A DNA stretch of 64,000 nt from Kitasatospora azatica KCTC 9699 (GCF_000744785.1 NZ_JQMO01000003.1:4526001-4590000); one strand, 5' to 3'. Positions 43,641 to 52,278 are shown, numbered from the stretch's first letter. Notes: generated by a model from the letters alone, not told the origin. Numbers and translations are program-made.

Positions 43641-44224
43641 TGGTCAGCGCGACTTGCCCGTGCTGGCGCTAAGGTCTCCGCCATCCATGGCCATCGCTTC
43701 ACCCGTCGACGAGAACCGGCGGGGTATCTGCACGGCCATGACTTTGGGTGCGGGTGCGGGCCGGGCAGCCGCGCTGACCGCCGAGTCGGGCGGCGCACGG
43801 GCCGCCCGGGGGCGTGAGTCCGCGCACCGCCGTCCTGCGGGTGGCAGGTATCAAGGGCAACGAGAGCGGCTTGGACCCTTCACGCTCCCGCGTCTCATGC
43901 TGCGTGCACACCCCATCACCGGGCCCCGCAGGCCGCAGGCCCGGTCGTAGGGAGCATCGGAGAATGAAACTGATGCGGCAGCCGTTGGGCTGGCAGGCGA
44001 CCCGCGGGCTCCAGTGCGGTTGGAGCCCAGGGTGCTGGTCCTGTGCGAGGGCGAACTTGCCGTGCGTCTGTCGTGGGCGCTTGGCGATGACATCGTCACC
44101 GCCGCGCTGACCGAAAGAGGCGAACCCGGTACCGCCGCACCTCGCGGACTCCTTCGCGCCGCCGCCGGCAACCATCAGGGCGGGTTCCGAATGGTTGGAG
44201 CGAGTGCTGCTGCTACTTCGGGTG
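43641..44224. other. Long intergenic region, nothing recognised
   Basis: Between repeat copy E and the stress block. Frames are open by composition only and have no family similarity. No hairpin or direct repeat stood out. Confidence 0.4.
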
Positions 44225-44506
44225 TCACGGGCGATCGGTGAGGTGCTGGCGGAGGGCCGCGAGTCGGGCGAGGCAGGCGTCGATCGAGGCGATGGCGGTG
44301 TCGATCTCGGCGCGGGTGCGGTCGCCGACCTGGTCGAGCTGATCCTGGAGCCGCTGCCAGCGTTGCTCAACGGTGGCGTGATCAGGTACGTCGCTGGTCG
44401 TTGTCATGGCGGAGTTGTTCGGGTGGGCGGTCAGGATCTCGAGACGGAACGCGCGGTCCGGGTGGCCGCGGTTGGGCGCGCTGGGTGGGGCGGGTGTCTC
44501 CCTCAT
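44225..44506 (-). CDS. Small coiled-coil protein divergent from hsp20
   Basis: About 93 residues from ATG 44506, or 60 from ATG 44407. The conserved-looking part is a helical heptad stretch (VEQRWQRLQDQLDQVGDRTR, then EIDTAIASIDACLARLAALR). The longer start lies beside the upstream RheA-type operator, so it would share control with the divergent hsp20 gene. No family recognised. Confidence 0.5.
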   Translation of the reverse strand: MRETPAPPSAPNRGHPDRAFRLEILTAHPNNSAMTTTSDVPDHATVEQRWQRLQDQLDQVGDRTRAEIDTAIASIDACLARLAALRQHLTDRP

Positions 44507-44510
44507 CAGC

Positions 44511-44555
44511 GTCATCCTCTGGATGGCTCAGAAACTTGTCATCGGATGGATGACA
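44511..44555. promoter_or_regulatory. RheA-type operators before hsp20 (first copy)
   Basis: TGTCATC-ggatg-GATGACA at 44537-44555 matches the operator reported for RheA of Streptomyces albus (TGTCATC-N5-GATGACA). A second, imperfect site GTCATC-ctctg-GATGGC lies at 44511-44527. They sit 61-105 bases before the hsp20 start. Confidence 0.85.
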
Positions 44556-44615
44556 TGTTAGAACGGATTCAGGTGAAGCGCACTGGCAACCCTTAGCCAA
44601 TGGAGGTGTTTCGCG

Positions 44616-45050
44616 ATGCTGATGCGCACTGACCCGTTCCGCGAACTTGACCGTCTGACCCAGCAGTTCCTGGGCACGAACGGCACTTGGTCGCGTCCGG
44701 CCCCGATGCCGCTGGATGCCTACCGCGTGGGCGACGAGTACGTGATCTCCTTCGACCTGCCTGGGGTGGACCCGCAGGCGATCGACATCGACGTCGAGCG
44801 GAACATGCTGACCGTCAAGGCCGAGCGCCGTCCGCGCCACGAGGGTGAGGGCGTGAAGTGGGAGCTGTCCGAGCGTCCGCTCGGCGTGTTCTCCCGCCAG
44901 GTCATGCTGTCCGACACGCTCGACCCCGAGGGGATCAGCGCCGACTACGACGCCGGGGTGCTGACGCTGAAGATCCCGGTCGCCGAGAAGGCCAAGCCCC
45001 GCAAGATCGCGATCAGCCACCGCAGCGACCGCAAGCAGATCCAGGCCTGA
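44616..45050 (+). CDS. Hsp20 / alpha-crystallin small heat-shock protein
   Basis: 144 residues. Alpha-crystallin domain from about residue 32 to 130 ([28 protein letters not shown], then [20 protein letters not shown] and [18 protein letters not shown] with the conserved GVLTL motif). ATG 44616 follows GGAGGTG. It holds unfolding proteins as ATP-independent oligomers. Preceded by RheA-type operators and followed by a terminator. Very similar to the paralog at 51844, including the first 18 residues. Confidence 0.93.
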   Translation: MLMRTDPFRELDRLTQQFLGTNGTWSRPAPMPLDAYRVGDEYVISFDLPGVDPQAIDIDVERNMLTVKAERRPRHEGEGVKWELSERPLGVFSRQVMLSDTLDPEGISADYDAGVLTLKIPVAEKAKPRKIAISHRSDRKQIQA

Positions 45051-45063
45051 CCCCACGTGAGCG

Positions 45064-45104
45064 GGGCTGTCCCGCGCGGCTCCCCCCACCGTGCGGGACA
45101 GCCC
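45064..45104 (+). terminator. Terminator after hsp20
   Basis: GGGCTGTCCCGC / GCGGGACAGCCC, a perfect 12-bp stem starting 14 bases after the stop codon. Confidence 0.75.
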
Positions 45105-45178
45105 ACCCCCGGGCCCCACCCGAACCCGCCCCCGAGCACGCCGAGTGCTGTGCAGGCCGAACCGACAGCGAGAACGCC

Positions 45179-45520
45179 ATGCACACCCTCCACACGGCGG
45201 CCGCCCTGGTGACCGCCCGCGGTGACCTCGACCTCGCCACCGCCCCCGAACTGCGACGCAGCCTGAGCGCCGCACTCCGGGCGAGCCGCGAGGTGGTGTT
45301 CGACCTGGCCGGCGTGGAGTTCATGGACTGTGCGGGCTTGGGTGCGCTGGTGCACGCCCAGAACCAGGCCGACCGCCTCGGCGCCCGCCTGATCCTGCGC
45401 GGGGCCGGCCCCCGAGTGCTGCGCCTGCTCAGGCTCACCGGCCTGAACCGGCGGCTGATCGTCGAACCCCGACTGCGGGCGCGTGCAGCGCCCGCCCGGA
45501 TGGAGGGAGATGCGAGGTGA
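45179..45520 (+). CDS. STAS-domain anti-sigma factor antagonist
   Basis: 113 residues, one STAS domain: VTARGDLDLATAPELRRSLS, EVVFDLAGVEFMDCAGLGAL with the phosphorylatable residue position at or near C in FMDCAGL (most antagonists have S or T there), and an RLLRLTGLNRRL ending. A Cys at the usual Ser would stop classical phospho-switching, though alignment by eye leaves some doubt. ATG 45179 has a weak ribosome site. The stop overlaps the next start (GTGA). A possible partner is the SpoIIE/HATPase protein at 27424. Confidence 0.8.
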   Translation: MHTLHTAAALVTARGDLDLATAPELRRSLSAALRASREVVFDLAGVEFMDCAGLGALVHAQNQADRLGARLILRGAGPRVLRLLRLTGLNRRLIVEPRLRARAAPARMEGDAR

Positions 45521-45921
45521 CCCTGCGATGGGAGGCGTTCTTGGAGCGCGTCCAGGAACGCGGCGAGTACACCACCGCCCAGGAGGCCGAGCGCGCGGCC
45601 CGCGTCGTGCTCGCCCTGCTCGGCGCACACCTGGTCGGGCAGGTCCGTGCCGAACTCGCGGCCAGGCTGCCCGAGACCCTCGCCCTGGTCCTGCTCAACC
45701 CGCTGCAGGCCGCCGAACCGCTCACCGCGGAACGGTTCGTGCACGCCACCGCAGCCTGGATCGAGGGCGCCACCGAAACCACCGCCGTGTGGGACATCGG
45801 CGCCGTGCTGTCCACAACCGCCGACGCCGCGGGCGACGACCTCATGGAGCGCATCCTGTTCCAGCTGCCGCCCGGCTACGACGTCCTCTTCGGCCGGCCC
45901 CAGCCCGGCCGGCGGCCCTGA
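45517..45921 (+). CDS. DUF2267 protein, first of two paralogs
   Basis: 134 residues. The DUF2267 pattern is visible: WEAFLERVQERGEYTTAQEA, VLALLGAHLVGQVRAELAAR, then ERILFQLPPGYDVLFG at the end. GTG 45517 overlaps the STAS stop. Soluble, helical, function unknown; frequently near Hsp20, Usp and CBS genes in actinomycetes. Confidence 0.82.
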   Translation: MTLRWEAFLERVQERGEYTTAQEAERAARVVLALLGAHLVGQVRAELAARLPETLALVLLNPLQAAEPLTAERFVHATAAWIEGATETTAVWDIGAVLSTTADAAGDDLMERILFQLPPGYDVLFGRPQPGRRP

Positions 45922-45972
45922 CCCACGCCTGCCGCCCCAAAAGCGGCCTGCCACGTACGGAAGGCACTCGAC

Positions 45973-46371
45973 ATGACCTGGCACCACCTCGTCCAGCGGG
46001 TCCGCGACCTCGGCCGCTACGACAGCGACCGCGAAGCCGAACACGTCCTCGACGCCGTTCTCGGCATACTCGGCTCCCAGCTCACCGGCGACGAACGCTG
46101 CGACCTGGCCGCCGCCCTGCCCGAACGCGCCCGCGCCGCCCTCGTCGCCCCGATCCCCCTGACCGAACCGGTCACCGCCCCCGCCTTCGTCGAAGCCGTC
46201 GCCCGCAACCTCAACACCACCCTCGCCGGCGCCCGCTGGGACGCCTCCTGCGTCCTTGCCGCACTCACCGACCTGGTCGGCGAGGAGCTCACCGACCGCC
46301 TCCTCGCCTACCTCCCCCGCGGCTACGCACTCCTGTTCGGCCGCGCCGACCTCACCCCCGCCGCCGCCTGA
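45973..46371 (+). CDS. DUF2267 protein, second paralog
   Basis: 132 residues with the same pattern as its neighbour (HHLVQRVRDLGRYDSDREAE, VLGILGSQLTGDERCDLAAA, LLAYLPRGYALLFGRADL). ATG 45973 follows GGAAGG. 51 bases after the first paralog, probably one operon with the STAS gene. Overlaps the convergent carbonic anhydrase remnant. Confidence 0.84.
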   Translation: MTWHHLVQRVRDLGRYDSDREAEHVLDAVLGILGSQLTGDERCDLAAALPERARAALVAPIPLTEPVTAPAFVEAVARNLNTTLAGARWDASCVLAALTDLVGEELTDRLLAYLPRGYALLFGRADLTPAAA

Positions 46372-46960
46372 CCCCGTACCGGCCAGGACGGCCGAAGATC
46401 CGTACCACGCGCATGAAAGGGCGAATACCGGTAAGCGGCGAGCGCGCGGGAGCGCTCCAGCAGCAGGTCGACGGTGTGTCGTATGTGCTCGGCGATGAAG
46501 TCCGCGTCCTCGGTGCGCCCGGCCGCGCGGGCGGCCAGCACGCTGGGGGTCACCTTCTCGACCACGTTCCGCACGTACCCGCCGGCGGTGGTGCCGTCGG
46601 CCACGGCGGCACGGGTGGCCGCGACCGCGCCGCACGCGTCGTGGCCGAGCACCACGACCAGCGGGGAGCCGAGCACGCTGACGCCGTACTGGATGCTGCC
46701 GAGCACCTCGGGCCCGGCGACGTGTCCGGCGGTGCGGACCACGAACAGGTCGCCCAGCCCCGGTCGAAGATGATCTCGGCGGCCAGCCGGGAGTCGGAGC
46801 ACCCGAACAGCACTGCGAACGGGCTCTGGGCCGGCGCGATCTCCGTGCGGCGGGCGGCGTCCTGGTTCGGGTGCTCCGGTGAACCCGCGACGAACCGCGG
46901 GTTGCCGGCCATCAGCATCTCGAAGGCTTCCCGGGGCGTCGCAGCAAGAGCTTCGGTCAT
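46323..46960 (-). pseudogene. Beta-carbonic anhydrase with one-base frameshift
   Basis: Start ATG 46958-46960. Frame 1 carries MTEALAATPREAFEMLMAGN and the zinc motif FGCSDSRLAAEIIFDRG; near 46757 one C seems lost in CGGGGC-TGGGCGACC, and frame 2 continues LGDLFVVRTAGHVAGPEVLG, then VVVLGHDACGAVAA with the second zinc motif HxxC. Together the full domain of about 200 residues is present. Either a recent pseudogene or a sequencing error. CO2 hydration would be the role if intact. Confidence 0.8.
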
Positions 46961-47110
46961 GGCCGCAGACCACGACCAGGCCCTGTCGTCCGCGCGGGCA
47001 CCCCCTGTCCGCCGCCTCGCCCGCCGGTTGTGCCCGTCGTGCCCCGGCGGACGCACTGCTGCGGGGAGACAGAGTATCGAGCCGGGCGGCCAGTTGGCCT
47101 GCTGCGGCGA

Positions 47111-47473
47111 TCAGGAATCGGAGTAGCTGAGGTCCCCGACCGTCCAGCTGCTGATGTCCTCGATGGCGATGCGGTACATGCCGCCGGTGTGGGGCAGTCC
47201 GAAGTCGCCCTGCAGGATCTTCGCCCGGTGGAGATGCAGATGGGTGGGCCGTGCGGGCGGGGCGTCGGTGGGCGGGGCGAAGAGAGCGGCGAAGGGCTTC
47301 AGGTGCTCCGAGGCATGGAGGACCTCGGCCACCCGCTCCAACCACAGGGCCACCGGGGCGAGCCTGCCGGTGATCACGGCCCCGGGGACCACTACGGTCA
47401 GGGACATCTGGTTGCTGTGCTCGGACTCGACCATCGCCGCGATGTCGATGAGCAGCCCGTCAGGGTTCGACAT
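47111..47473 (-). CDS. Small conserved protein, possibly GvpU-like
   Basis: 120 residues from ATG 47471-47473. Beta-rich: MSLTVVVPGAVITGRLAPVA, then AKILQGDFGLPHTGGMYRIA and EDISSWTVGDLSYSDS. The VPGAVITG pattern recalls gas-vesicle accessory protein GvpU, but I cannot confirm this and no other gas vesicle gene is in the window. Confidence 0.6.
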   Translation of the reverse strand: MSNPDGLLIDIAAMVESEHSNQMSLTVVVPGAVITGRLAPVALWLERVAEVLHASEHLKPFAALFAPPTDAPPARPTHLHLHRAKILQGDFGLPHTGGMYRIAIEDISSWTVGDLSYSDS

Positions 47474-47758
47474 GTCCCACAGAATATGACACGGCCCTCC
47501 GCGGGCCCAAGGGCCTGGGCAGCTGCCATGGCAGCCACGAGCCTTGTGCCTGCCGCACGGCAGCCGTGAGGACCGGGCCGCCGCCTGGATCGCGCGGGCC
47601 GGCGGTGACGAGCAGGGCCGGCGCCGAAGGTGGTGACGGTGGAGCCAGCAGAGCCGAGGACCTCCGGCAGGTCCAGCATCAGCTCGCTGCACAGGGCAGG
47701 GTGATGTGCTCCTGTCGCGACCCGACCTGGTGGGGGCGGGACTTCTCGCTCTCGGGGC
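47474..47758. other. Intergenic, nothing firm
   Basis: A short minus-strand stretch near 47640-47700 (ELMLDLPEVLGSAGS) reads like protein but lacks a start and has no recognised family. Otherwise empty. Confidence 0.35.
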
Positions 47759-47793
47759 GGCCTGCGGTGAGCACCTGCCGCTCACCGCAGGCC
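47759..47793 (-). terminator. Terminator of the HspR-like gene
   Basis: GGCCTGCGGTGAG / CTCACCGCAGGCC, a perfect 13-bp stem with a nine-base loop, 25 bases after the stop codon. Confidence 0.78.
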
Positions 47794-47817
47794 GGTCTCG
47801 TCGGCCTGGCGGGCGGG

Positions 47818-48165
47818 TCAGGTGTCCGCGGTGGGCTCCTGGCGCTGTTGGGAGAGGCGGAGTTGTTCGTTGAGGCGCAGGGCTTCTTCGAGCTGGTCTT
47901 CGAGGATGACGATGCGGCAGGCGGCTTCGATGGGGGTGCCCTGGTTGACGAGGTCGCGGGCTCGCATGGCGATGCGTAGTTGGTAGCGGGAGTAGCGGCG
48001 GTGGCCGCCGTCGGAGCGTAGGGGGGTGATGAGGCGGTGTTCGCCGAGGGCTCGTAGGAAGCCGGGGGTGGTGCCGGTCATCTCGGCGGCGCGGCCCATG
48101 GTGTAGGCGGGGTAGTCGTCGTCGTCGAGCTTGCCGGGTGTGTCGGGGCTGGCCGTTGTAGTCAC
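47818..48165 (-). CDS. MerR-type regulator, HspR-like
   Basis: 115 residues. Helix-turn-helix and wing: AYTMGRAAEMTGTTPGFLRA, LITPLRSDGGHRRYSRYQLR, then RARDLVNQGTPIEAACRIVI and a coiled C-terminus rich in Glu and Gln (LEEALRLNEQLRLSQQRQ). The layout is that of HspR and of small MerR regulators in streptomycetes. GTG 48163-48165 follows AGAGAGG. The HspR box CTTGAGT-N7-ACTCAAG was not found nearby. The upstream gap contains a duplicated block that could be its control region. Confidence 0.78.
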   Translation of the reverse strand: MTTTASPDTPGKLDDDDYPAYTMGRAAEMTGTTPGFLRALGEHRLITPLRSDGGHRRYSRYQLRIAMRARDLVNQGTPIEAACRIVILEDQLEEALRLNEQLRLSQQRQEPTADT

Positions 48166-48453
48166 TGCACCTCTCTGGTTCTCGGGGAGAACGCGTCGAG
48201 GGGCCCCGGGGCCGTTTCGGCTCCGGGGCCCCGAAGGGGAACAACACCATCTACCGGCCTGGGCCGGTCCTTCTACTTCCGCACTGCCCCGAAGTAGGGG
48301 CGTGCGGGGATCGCGTATGCGTGACCGGAAACCACCGTCCTTGCCTTGGGGTCTGCGGTGTCCGCCCGGGCGAGTGTTCACGGGCCGGGCGATCCTGATG
48401 GCGCTTGCGCCCTCCGTTCATCCTCTGTACTGAACTGTCACTTCGGTACTGCT

Positions 48454-48773
48454 GGTACTGCACCTGCTGAACTGCGTACTGCTGGTCGGTGGCGGTAACG
48501 GCCCACCCGGTCCGGCAGCCCGGGCCCGCCGGCCGCCCCGCGTCTGCGGTGGCCTGGAACCCCACTGCCCGGACCCCTCGGCACGCGCGCCCGCAGTCTG
48601 GGCGCCTTTGCCGAGGCCGTGCCTGTCTTGCGACTGCCGGTACTGCACTCACTGAACTGCGTACTGCTCGATACCGCTGGTGGCGGCCCCTGATGCCTGC
48701 GGGCCGCCCGGTCCGGCAGCCAGTCCCGTCGCCGTCCTGCACCTGCCTGGCTTCGGAACTCCACTGCCGGACC
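48454..48773. repeat. Duplicated ~125-base block upstream of the HspR-like gene
   Basis: Block 1 (48454-48575) and block 2 (48639-48773) share in the same order GGTACTGCAC, CTGAACTGCGTACTGCT (27 of 30 bases identical at the start), GGTGGCGG, CCCGGTCCGGCAGCC and CCACTGCC. GTACTG-type words recur inside each block. Tandem copies about 185-195 bases apart in a region without a gene. Confidence 0.7.
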
Positions 48774-49158
48774 GAACTGCGAACTTCGGTCCAACAACCC
48801 GGCCAGTTCGTGTCTGGCCGGTATCGCCGACTGCTGTCTACGAGAGAAACGTTAGACCCGCCCGCGAGCAATGTCTACTCCGGCGCGGATAGATTTTGCG
48901 GCGCCGGTGAGTGAGGTAGTCTCCCGCTGCGCGGCGGCGGCAACCCCCCGAGCCGCCGCCCGCCAGGCCAACAGCCAGGGGTCCTAGCGACTCTCGGCGG
49001 GGACACGCCCACAGACCTGCCCGACTCGGCGCACTGCCACTGGGCTTGACAATGATCGCGGGTCGTTGACCTGCGGCAATGCTCGCCGATGGGGTCGTGA
49101 AAGGCCGCTGGATCAGTGGCATTGCGGCTGGGCGGTGCCCGGTGCCGGTCGTGAAGGC
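48774..49158. other. Intergenic, nothing coding
   Basis: Continuation of the long gap right of the duplicated block. No gene or known regulatory site supported. Confidence 0.4.
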
Positions 49159-49581
49159 TCAGCAGACGGTCCTGGTCGGGCTCGGCCTGATCCGTCCAAT
49201 TCCGCTCAGGACAGGTGCAGCGCCGCCGCCGTGGGCGGGCAGGTCGAGGATGTCGATCCCGATCCGCGCCCGGCACAGGCACTCGAAGTCCACCGACACC
49301 ATGGCTCCGCGATGCCCGAGGAGGGGCCGGCGAAGCGAGCCGGTCCCCAGGCCCACGCAGCTCCCCGGCGAGGCAGCGCGGCCAGACGGCCGGCGTCCCG
49401 GCACGATGCACAGATCGGTGTCGGTGAGGGATTCCAGGCGGAGCTTGTCGAGGGCGTCGGAGGCGTTGGAGATCAGCTCGCGCAGGAAGATGTCCTTGTT
49501 CGAGTAGATCGAGTGGATCACCAGCTGCAGCAGCTGGCGGGTCTCCGCCTGGAACTCCAGCGTCTGGGTCGGGCTGGCCAC
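49159..49581 (-). pseudogene. htpG: HtpG (Hsp90) N-terminal fragment
   Basis: GTG 49579-49581 follows an AAGGAG site and encodes [20 protein letters not shown], then [20 protein letters not shown] and [13 protein letters not shown], the first ~55 residues of HtpG including the Asn-Ala-Asp ATP-site helix. From about 49410 on, similarity ends and unrelated residues follow to a stop at 49159. A full HtpG has over 600 residues; this one cannot work as a chaperone. Confidence 0.85.
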
Positions 49582-49595
49582 GGGGGGTGTCTCCT

Positions 49596-50069
49596 TCAGT
49601 GGAAGGGTTCGGGTCGGGTCAGGTCGCCGGGGCAGGCCGGGCGGGCGGTGCCGGGGCGGGCGGTGCCGTAGCAGGACAGGAAGAGTTTCCAGCCGTCGCG
49701 GCATTCCAGCGTCGCGCCGTAGCGCACCGCCGGCGGATCCGGGCGGGTGCTGTACCGGTCGACGCGAACAACATCACTGGCCGCGCCGTCGGCCGTCGCG
49801 GCGGCGACCAGGGCCTGCTCGACGAGGGCAACCGCCACAGGCCGGCCCGTCAGGTCCGGCACCTGCGTCTCCTCGGTGGCAGTACCAGCAACGGCCTGGG
49901 CGGGGGCGGAGCCGTCGGCACCGGTGATGGTTCACCACACCTGCCCACCGCCGTCCAGGGTCACGGTCAGTCCGTAGGGGCTGTCGTCGCCGCGCCTGTC
50001 GGCGGCGGCGATGCCCGGGATCTCGGGGGTGCGTGTGATCAGCAGCTGCTGCAGGTCGGCTGGAGTCAT
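49596..50069 (-). pseudogene. Unknown actinomycete protein with in-frame stop
   Basis: ATG 50067-50069 begins MTPADLQQLLITRTPEIPGI; codon 46 is TGA (49932-49934) directly after QVW, where TGG would restore the frame. It then continues TITGADGSAPAQAV and ends with [20 protein letters not shown]. 157 codons in total. Family function unknown. A single-base change would explain the break. Confidence 0.6.
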
Positions 50070-50217
50070 GGGCGTCGGCTGGGATCGGAGTACGGATGGT
50101 CTTCACATGAGGGCCCAAGGCGTCGGCTGGCGCTCTGCCTGCCGGGGCGGGCCTTCGACTTGGGAGCGGGTCAGCGGTGCGCAGGCCGCGGCCCGGAAGG
50201 GGCGCTACTGAGGGCGG

Positions 50218-50904
50218 TCACGCACCGGCCGGGGGTGTGCGGCGCTGCCGTCCGCTGTGGGCCCGCAGCTGGTCGGTTCGGGTGGTGAGCTCGTCGAGGC
50301 GGCCGGCGATCGTCGGGTGGTCCGCTTCCAGGAAGGGCCGGGTCTCGGCGAGCGGGGCGAGCAGGCGGGAGGGGTCGTTGTCGCCGAGCGCGTCCAGCAG
50401 GCGTTCTATGGCGGGGGCCGCCGAGGTGGTGAGGTCGTCCAGGGCGCCGATCTGCCCGGCGAGGCGGCGCAGGTCCGCGGCGTTGTCGCGGGCCCAGGTG
50501 GTCACCGCGCGGTCGGCGGCGCGCTGGTCGCGGACGGCCTGGACGCGCTGCTCGCCGGTGCTGCCTGCCACGGTGCCAGCGTCGGTGTTCGGGCGCATGC
50601 GCAGGTAGCGGCGCTCGGCGGCCTGGCGGCTTTGGACGCCCATCGGTTCGGCGAGGTCGGCCCAGGTGGCGCCGGCACCGCGGGCGGTCTCGATCAGACC
50701 GGTCTCCCAGCCGGCGAGTTCCTCACGCAGGTGGCGCAGCAGCAGGAGCGCGGACAGCGCACCGCCCGGGTCGTGCTGGCCCGCGTCGTCCGGAGGTGCG
50801 TGGCGGGCGGTGCGGGCGGCGGCGTCCATCATGCCCAGCGCGGCGGCGGCGGCCAGGAACGAGGCCGGGCCGACCCCGGCCGTGCCGGTGTCCTGCGAAT
50901 ACAT
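50218..50904 (-). CDS. rheA: RheA-type repressor of hsp18
   Basis: 228 residues. Helical; the putative DNA-binding part is IETARGAGATWADLAEPMGV followed by QSRQAAERRYLRMRP, and a long helix AADRAVTTWARDNAADLRRL. It is divergent from an hsp20 gene with the operator TGTCATC-N5-GATGACA in the gap, the arrangement reported for rheA-hsp18 in Streptomyces albus, where RheA acts as repressor and thermosensor. ATG 50902-50904. Called mainly on context, length and operator, as I could not align it to the reference. Confidence 0.72.
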   Translation of the reverse strand: MYSQDTGTAGVGPASFLAAAAALGMMDAAARTARHAPPDDAGQHDPGGALSALLLLRHLREELAGWETGLIETARGAGATWADLAEPMGVQSRQAAERRYLRMRPNTDAGTVAGSTGEQRVQAVRDQRAADRAVTTWARDNAADLRRLAGQIGALDDLTTSAAPAIERLLDALGDNDPSRLLAPLAETRPFLEADHPTIAGRLDELTTRTDQLRAHSGRQRRTPPAGA

Positions 50905-50932
50905 GTCGTCACTCTTTCGCTGACTGAGTGTT

Positions 50933-50951
50933 TGTCATCCTCTGGATGACA
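50933..50951. promoter_or_regulatory. RheA-type operator between rheA and hsp18
   Basis: TGTCATC-ctctg-GATGACA, perfect 7-bp arms with a five-base spacer, 29 bases before the rheA start and 68 before the hsp20 start. Controls both directions. Confidence 0.9.
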
Positions 50952-51018
50952 TGCTACAACGGTTCGTGTCGCGCCGCACCGGTGCGAGCAAGAGCTTCTG
51001 GACCGGAGGTGTCCGACG

Positions 51019-51456
51019 ATGTCCATGCGCACTGCGGTGACCCACCAGGCGCCCCCCGCAGCCGGGTCGCAGCCGGCCCCGATTCCGATGGACGCCTGGC
51101 GCGAGGACGACCGTTTCGTGATCGCGCTCGATGTGCCCGGCGTCCCGCTCGAGGCGATCGAGGTCGAGGCACTGGGGCGGATGGTGACCGTGAAGGCCGA
51201 ACGTCGTCCCGCCCCCCGCGGTGAGAACGCGCGCACCCAGCTCGCCGAGCGCTCCCACGGGGTGTGCGAGCGCCGGATCCAGCTGGCCGACAGCCTCGAC
51301 CCGGGCCGTATCACGGCCCACCTGCAGGACGGCGTCCTGACCCTCACCGTCCCCACCGCCTCGGCCTCCCCGCCCCGCAAGATCACCATCCAGGCCGGCG
51401 AGGCCGGACAGCCGTCGCCCATGGAGAACGGACCGGCCGTCCCCGCCGCGGCGTGA
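51019..51456 (+). CDS. hsp18: Hsp20 small heat-shock protein, divergent paralog (hsp18 position)
   Basis: 145 residues. Alpha-crystallin domain from about 28 to 128 ([29 protein letters not shown], then GVLTLTVPTASASPPRKITI). It lacks the [19 protein letters not shown]-terminus of the two other paralogs. ATG 51019 follows GGAGGTG. Divergent from rheA with a perfect operator between. Confidence 0.9.
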   Translation: MSMRTAVTHQAPPAAGSQPAPIPMDAWREDDRFVIALDVPGVPLEAIEVEALGRMVTVKAERRPAPRGENARTQLAERSHGVCERRIQLADSLDPGRITAHLQDGVLTLTVPTASASPPRKITIQAGEAGQPSPMENGPAVPAAA

Positions 51457-51733
51457 CCTGACCCCGCGCGAGGCCGACGCCGTACTGCTCGGGGTTGCCC
51501 ACCACTTGCGGGCCTGGACCTGGCCGCAAGCGTTCAGCTGGCGGCATGGCGGCCGGAGCTGTACCTGTCGCACGTGGTCTTCGCCCCTGCCGGGTGGCCC
51601 GGTGTGTCGCTGTCTGCAATCGCGCCATGGCAGCGACCAGCCGCCCGCGCCGCTCCACGCCTGCCGGTGGCCTGTCCACGGAAGGCCACCGACACCGGAG
51701 CCTTGACTCCCCACGACGCCCGACCATCCGCTA
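51457..51733. other. Intergenic, nothing recognised
   Basis: Between hsp18 and the operators of the third hsp20. No gene or hairpin supported. Confidence 0.4.
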
Positions 51734-51780
51734 TGTCATCTATTTGGCGACATATGCCTCTTGTCACTGAAAAGGTGACA
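51734..51780. promoter_or_regulatory. Two variant RheA-type operators before the third hsp20
   Basis: TGTCATC-tattt-GGCGACA (51734-51752) and TGTCACT-gaaaa-GGTGACA (51762-51780). Both keep the 7-5-7 spacing but differ from the consensus at two or three bases, which could mean weaker repression. Confidence 0.7.
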
Positions 51781-51843
51781 TGCCTGAGCGGATGCGTGAG
51801 CGCGTCGAAGTCGCCCGTTGATACAACGAGGAGGTACTCGACA

Positions 51844-52278
51844 ATGTTGATGCGCACCGACCCCTTCCGCGAGCTGGACCGACTCACCCAGCAGTTCTTC
51901 GGCACGACCGGCACGTGGTCGCGACCGTCCGCGATGCCGATGGATGCCTGGCGCGACGGCGACATGTTCTACGTCCAGTTCGACCTCCCCGGCGTCAGCC
52001 CGGACGCGATCGACCTGGACGTCGAGAAGAACACGCTCACCGTCAAGGCCGAGCGCCGCCCCGCCCAGCGCGGCGACAACGCCGAGGTCCAGCTCTCCGA
52101 ACGCCCCCTCGGTGTCTTCTCCCGGCAGCTGTTCCTCGGCGACGCCCTCGACGTCGAGCACATCACCGCCTCCTACGAGGCAGGCGTACTCACCCTCACC
52201 ATCCCGGTCGCCGAGACCGCCAAACCCCGCAAGATCCACATCAGCGGCGGCAGCGACCACAAGGAACTCCAGGCCTGA
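51844..52278 (+). CDS. Hsp20 small heat-shock protein, third paralog
   Basis: 144 residues, about 75 percent identical by eye to the copy at 44616, sharing [18 protein letters not shown] at the start and [18 protein letters not shown] in the conserved motif. Alpha-crystallin domain about 35-130. ATG 51844 follows GAGGAGG. Preceded by variant RheA-type operators and followed by a terminator. Confidence 0.93.
   Translation: MLMRTDPFRELDRLTQQFFGTTGTWSRPSAMPMDAWRDGDMFYVQFDLPGVSPDAIDLDVEKNTLTVKAERRPAQRGDNAEVQLSERPLGVFSRQLFLGDALDVEHITASYEAGVLTLTIPVAETAKPRKIHISGGSDHKELQA

Noticed and set aside
44014-44241. Small plus-strand ORF in the gap after repeat copy E
   Set aside because: Reads plausibly for about 25 residues but has no ribosome site, no family and ends over the coiled-coil gene; left as unannotated gap.
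45973-46371. Gas vesicle gene cluster around the DUF2267 and GvpU-like proteins
   Set aside because: No gvpA, gvpF, gvpG or gvpO sequence was found; the GvpU resemblance of the 47111 gene is too weak to carry the claim.
48251-48871. Gln/Tyr-rich minus-strand ORF over the duplicated block
   Set aside because: No start with a ribosome site, low-complexity translation that results from the GTACTG words, and upstream position relative to the HspR-like gene fits a control region better.
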